From: Chara braunii
Lineage: Eukaryota; Streptophyta; Charophyceae; Charales; Characeae
Direction: 5' to 3'
Length of the DNA stretch: 22,044 bases
Assembly: GCA_003427395.1 (NCBI GenBank)
Contig: BFEA01000089.1
Location: forward strand, 450,848 to 472,891
Position 1 is the stretch's first letter; the number at the start of each line of letters is the position of its first letter. Positions 18,691-22,044 of this stretch are shown piece by piece. The notes beneath the pieces were generated by a model. It had not been told where the DNA came from. It saw only the letters and a list, made by a program, of their open reading frames with translations, and did no database searches. The translations under genes and the position numbers were made by a program.

Positions 18691-19002
18691 ACAAGTTGTG
18701 GCGGCAATTCATTGCATTTTTCATTTTCACTGTTCTGTCGGTTTTGCACACTATGCTACGGGTAGCCCTTATGAACCTGTTCAACGTCGATTATAGTGGT
18801 GGTTTAAGGCCTGCACCTTCAATAGGCTTACAACTTTTGATTCTGGCAGCAAATTGTGTGACCTTTTGTCGGTCGATTCCAGTACAACAAATTAGGGTAG
18901 GTTTTAAGCAAAACACACGAACCGAGGGCGGAGCTTGAAGTTTCATATCATGACTAAATCCTAATTTCAAGATAAGTATGGAGCTCTGTGAATTAGTACC
19001 CA

Positions 19003-19108
19003 TTTTTTTTTTTTTGACCATTTCTTGATTTATGTGTGTCATCCTTGCCCAGGTGCCATGTTAATCTTCTCGGTATCGTTCTAATTTTAACGGATGTCCC
19101 GAAGGACG
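19003..19108 (-). pseudogene. U6 snRNA retropseudogene with poly(A) tail
   Basis: U6 is the catalytic snRNA of the spliceosome. The minus strand from 19108 starts GTCCTTCGGGACATCCG (5' stem-loop) and runs through AACGATACCGAGAAGATTAA, CATGG, GCAAGGATGACACACA and GAAATGGTC (ending at 19016), matching U6 along its whole length. It ends in A13 (19015-19003) where a U6 gene would have a T-run terminator. The ACAGAGA box reads ACCGAGA and the AGC triad reads AAC, both lethal positions in working U6. No TATA box lies about 25-30 bp upstream. It is therefore a processed copy. A short GGTAC on both sides is a weak candidate target-site duplication. Confidence 0.9.
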
Positions 19109-19735
19109 TACCGGTTTGTTTTTCTCTTGTTGTGCAGGGCGTTTCCGATCCGCAAGCACTTTTCTCAAGGGTATGGAAATGCCTTTCATGCCACTAGTAC
19201 TTTTGTGACACTTTTCTTCAGGGCTGGGAATTCCCTGCACGTGAAAAAAGCTAATCAGCGCGGAGAGACTTCTTTTGGCTGGTGATGCAAGCCATTCACT
19301 GCTGGAGGCTGAACCCCGAAAGTTGCGTCTGCATGCAAGGCACACATTTGTTTGTATGGCGGGAAGGTACCTACTTTTGTGGCCGACCGATAAGGCGCTT
19401 GGATGAATGGGTGTGTTGCGCAGGGCTATATTCATTTGAAATGGTAGTGTAGTTTGGCAAGTATAGTGTACTACTACATTGTGTATATTTTTACGACTGA
19501 ATGTCGAAGGAATATCGTTTATCTAGTGACATTTCTTCTAGGCGTGGAATAGCTCGGGTTCGAAACATAGAAAAAGCGTTGGGAAAAGAAGGAACATTCA
19601 ATTTTGTGCAATAATAACATTGTCATTCCTAAAGACATGTTTGTTGAACTTTGTTCACATATCACAGGAAGACTAAATTGGCTTATGATATATAATTGTT
19701 CCACTGCTCGATAACTCATAACTTTGCCATTGATG
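19109..19735. other. Non-coding interval
   Basis: Unique-looking sequence upstream of the U6 pseudogene. Short frames exist on both strands but none shows a domain, signal peptide or good length. Nothing could be identified. Confidence 0.5.
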
Positions 19736-20150
19736 CCACCATGCGGGAAGAAATCTCCACTGTCATTTTAATGGCCACTTGGGGAGGAAAGCAGAGTGTC
19801 AATGTCACCATATGAGAGGGAGAAACATCCATATCCACATCCTTAGTATAGAGAGGATCTTTTATAATGGCCATTATATAAGGGAGGGAAACCGTCATTC
19901 TCACCTTGTAGAAGTGAGGGGCCGCTATAACCATCTCGGGGGAAAGGAGGAGACTGCCACTTGCCACGAAGTGGGTGTAGCCATCTTGAGTGACAAGGTT
20001 TGCAGTATAGCAAAAAAAAGTGGACGGAAGGAAAGCACTCGGACGTAACAGTAGCCAAGAAGAAAAATAAAAGGAGTTATAACTATGGCCATCATTGCTT
20101 CAGGATGAAGGATGTAGCCACTTTCATAGTCATGTGTCAAGAAGGAAAAG
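19735..20150. repeat. Degenerate short repeats (ATGGCCAT / GCCACTT)
   Basis: Related words such as TAATGGCCACTTGG, ATAATGGCCATTATA, CTGCCACTTGCCAC, GTAGCCATCTTGAGTGAC and CTATGGCCATCATTG recur every 40-100 bp along with GGGGAAAGGAGG-like purine patches. This looks like an old, eroded tandem array. Unit length cannot be fixed by eye. Confidence 0.35.
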
Positions 20151-20179
20151 CAAACCGGATCATCAAATGTTTGGCTCTA

Positions 20180-20755
20180 TAGTACGGTAACTTCCTTGAC
20201 ACTTGTCGATTCAACCTTCCAACTTCATATTGTGATTTTACATCTTTAAGTGGTTTGACCCTCTTGAATTTTAGATAGCAAACAAAACTACATAAGAGAG
20301 ATAAGGGGCAGATCCCACTTTTTTCCATTTTCGTAAGAACTGGAAAGTTCCACTTTTAGTGCGCCCGCACCGCCCTGTTCGTGAAAGGAAAGCCAAATCA
20401 GACATGATCGGTGATCCCGGGACTTTTTCAAGGAAAGCGGCGTGTGGGTGGGTGTGCTCGGTCCAATTTTCGGGTGTCCGTTTGGACACCGCCTGGTCTC
20501 CGGTGTGACCTTGTGGACACCATCTGCTACCCTTTCTTGCGGCGTACGCTGTGGCAACCCGCAGCCCCCTATTTGCGTGCTGAAGAGACTTGCGAGACAC
20601 GAGCAGAGCATGTTGGGATCATGGTGAATTCTTCTTTCACCTTGGAACGGGCGCCACGAGTCTGTGGTAGGTCTGTCGCGGCTGTTCCGACCGTCTCCTC
20701 GACGGGTCTTCTTTGATTTGGTGGAGCCAAGCATCTGCTACCATCGCTGCCGCTC
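20180..20755. other. Non-coding or unrecognised interval
   Basis: Open frames of 100-148 codons exist on both strands (for example minus 20288-20734), but they overlap in several frames and show no recognisable domain. One could be a host exon. I cannot support a product. Confidence 0.4.
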
Positions 20756-20758
20756 CCC

Positions 20759-21034
20759 ATGGCGGAAGTTCGCCCTGAGTGGCACATCCGCCAGCGAGAC
20801 AACTATATGTTTGAAGGTGGGAACTTGCAAACCTTCAGTGATCCTCCCCCGTTTTACGTGCTTGATTTTCGTGTTCCTGCCAAAGCCTTCAAACATCGAC
20901 ATCACCTTCCTCTGTTCAGTGCATCGGTCGTTAAGCATACAATTTCTGCTTCACATGTTTTCCTCTTGCTGCTCCACTCGTGGTCTTGTCTTACATCAGT
21001 CTACCTGGTGGAAGTCCGATACTATAACCAATAG
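20759..21034 (+). CDS. Possible small ORF, unknown
   Basis: A 91-codon frame starts MAEVRPEWHIRQRDNYMFEG after CCCCATGGCGG, a favourable start context. The first 55 residues have balanced composition. The rest turns hydrophobic and Ser/Leu-rich and ends at a TAG. No family was recognised. It may be a first exon, a random frame, or a transposon remnant. Nearby genes give no help. Confidence 0.2.
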   Translation: MAEVRPEWHIRQRDNYMFEGGNLQTFSDPPPFYVLDFRVPAKAFKHRHHLPLFSASVVKHTISASHVFLLLLHSWSCLTSVYLVEVRYYNQ

Positions 21035-21460
21035 GGCTAGACCCAAGTCTGGTCTAGTTCTGACGGACACCTAACAAAATCGCTACAGCACGACGTGCGG
21101 ACCTTCCGGAATGTTTTCAAACCTGCGTTGTCGTCAATGTCGTCCTTCTTACGTTCGCACAGGTCACGGGCAAGCGCAACAATCAGGAGATATAATCTTT
21201 TTAATCCTAGTTTCAGTTAGAAATAAAATCCTGGCTGGCACAACGCCGACTTTACAATCATCGACAAGAAAAAGATCTCACGTGAGCCTTAAGTCTGCGT
21301 GCCCACACACTCTCTATCCTAGTCAATCACTCAGTCAACGTAAACCACAGACGGAGCCGCGTCTCGCTTGGTATGTTTAACCTTTAAACCAAGCTAATTT
21401 TCTGTCGCTTGCAAAAAACCAGGGCGGATACCCTTGTAAGGATATTCGCACCGACATCAT
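21035..21460. other. Non-coding interval
   Basis: No gene, repeat or RNA was recognised between the small ORF and the microsatellite block. Confidence 0.5.
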
Positions 21461-21462
21461 AC

Positions 21463-21495
<33 letters not shown>

Positions 21496-21561
21496 CGTGT
21501 GTGTATGTGTGTGTGTGTGTGAGTGTGTGTGAGTGTGTGTACGTGTGTGTAAGTGTGTGTG

Positions 21562-21610
<49 letters not shown>
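21461..21610. repeat. Compound (GT)n-(TA)n-(GA)n microsatellite
   Basis: GT repeats with a few GC, GA and AC interruptions run to about 21560, then (TA)n to about 21580 and (GA)n to 21609. The same order GT-then-GA returns at 21705-21770. Confidence 0.95.
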
Positions 21611-21611
<1 letters not shown>

Positions 21612-21701
21612 GTGGGTGGCCTCATGGTACTTCCATCGATAGGTTGAGCACAATCGAATCAATTTACCGCTGTAACATGAAAATTTACACTACCACACTT
21701 T

Positions 21702-21766
<65 letters not shown>

Positions 21767-21823
21767 ACATAGAGATAGATAGATAGATAGATAGATAGAT
21801 AGGTACATAGATAGATAGATAGG

Positions 21824-21856
<33 letters not shown>

Positions 21857-21858
21857 TG

Positions 21859-21943
<85 letters not shown>

Positions 21944-22044
21944 ATGTAAGTTTCCAACCGCGTGGCTGGCCTCAAGGTACTTTCATCGATAGGTTGAGCA
22001 CAATCGAATAAATCTACCGCTGTAACATGAAAATTTACACACCA
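21611..22044. repeat. 350-bp tandem unit with unique core and microsatellites
   Basis: An 84-88-bp unique core (CATCGATAGGTTGAGCACAA... ending AAATTTACAC) occurs at 21611-21698 and again at 21961-22044, with a few substitutions. Between them lie (GT)n, (GA)n, a long (GATA)n with interruptions and another (GA)n. The unit is about 350 bp and the array leaves the window at its right edge. Confidence 0.9.

Noticed and set aside
19003-19108. A functional U6 snRNA gene
   Set aside because: Key ACAGAGA and AGC positions are changed, the 3' flank is A13 instead of T-run, and no upstream TATA box is present.
21377-21975. Open frames of His/Thr, Ser/Leu or Tyr/Ile repeats at the right edge
   Set aside because: They are translations of GT, GA and GATA microsatellites.
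17320-22044. CRISPR-like arrays among regular repeats
   Set aside because: Repeats are simple or satellite type without uniform repeats and unique spacers, and the window is eukaryotic.

Overview
This looks like repeat-rich nuclear DNA of a eukaryote. No host protein gene can be identified with confidence. The protein styles of both large elements and the tRNA-iMet-like primer site suit the green lineage. They recall elements of charophyte algae such as Chara, but that is from memory and was not checked by search.

Region 1 (1-8169, minus strand) is a nearly complete but badly decayed Ty3/gypsy LTR retrotransposon. The right-hand (5') LTR runs about 6885-8169. The left-hand (3') LTR is cut by the window start, so only 1-748 is present. 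Reading right to left on the minus strand: primer-binding site, a 780-bp U-rich leader, gag with a zinc knuckle, aspartic protease, reverse transcriptase, RNase H, integrase (zinc domain, core, C-terminal GPF-like tail) and a polypurine tract. Frame changes, stops, a 94-bp tandem duplication inside RT and lost catalytic residues show it is dead.

Region 2 (8170-9831) is non-coding, with a G-quadruplex-type motif and members of a dispersed repeat that recurs near 16.5-16.9 kb.

Region 3 (9832-15941, plus strand) is a Penelope-like retroelement. It has about 660-bp direct terminal repeats (pLTRs), an ORF1 (basic N-terminus, half zinc knuckle, long coiled coil, SAP-like C-terminus) and an ORF2 whose GIY-YIG endonuclease lies upstream of the reverse transcriptase instead of downstream. 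ORF1 contains a 68-bp tandem repeat array interrupted by a 125-N assembly gap. ORF2 carries a few stops and frameshifts, so this copy is also inactive, but it is far better preserved than the gypsy element.

Region 4 (15942-22044) holds T-rich spacer, a dispersed repeat, two clusters of perfect CG/TA-alternating palindromes flanking a pyrimidine-rich minisatellite/microsatellite block, a U6 snRNA retropseudogene with a poly(A) tail (minus strand, 19003-19108), weak degenerate repeats, and a compound microsatellite in a 350-bp tandem unit at the right edge.

The U6 pseudogene is evidence of poly(A)-primed (LINE-type) retrotransposition in the same genome, separate from the two elements above.
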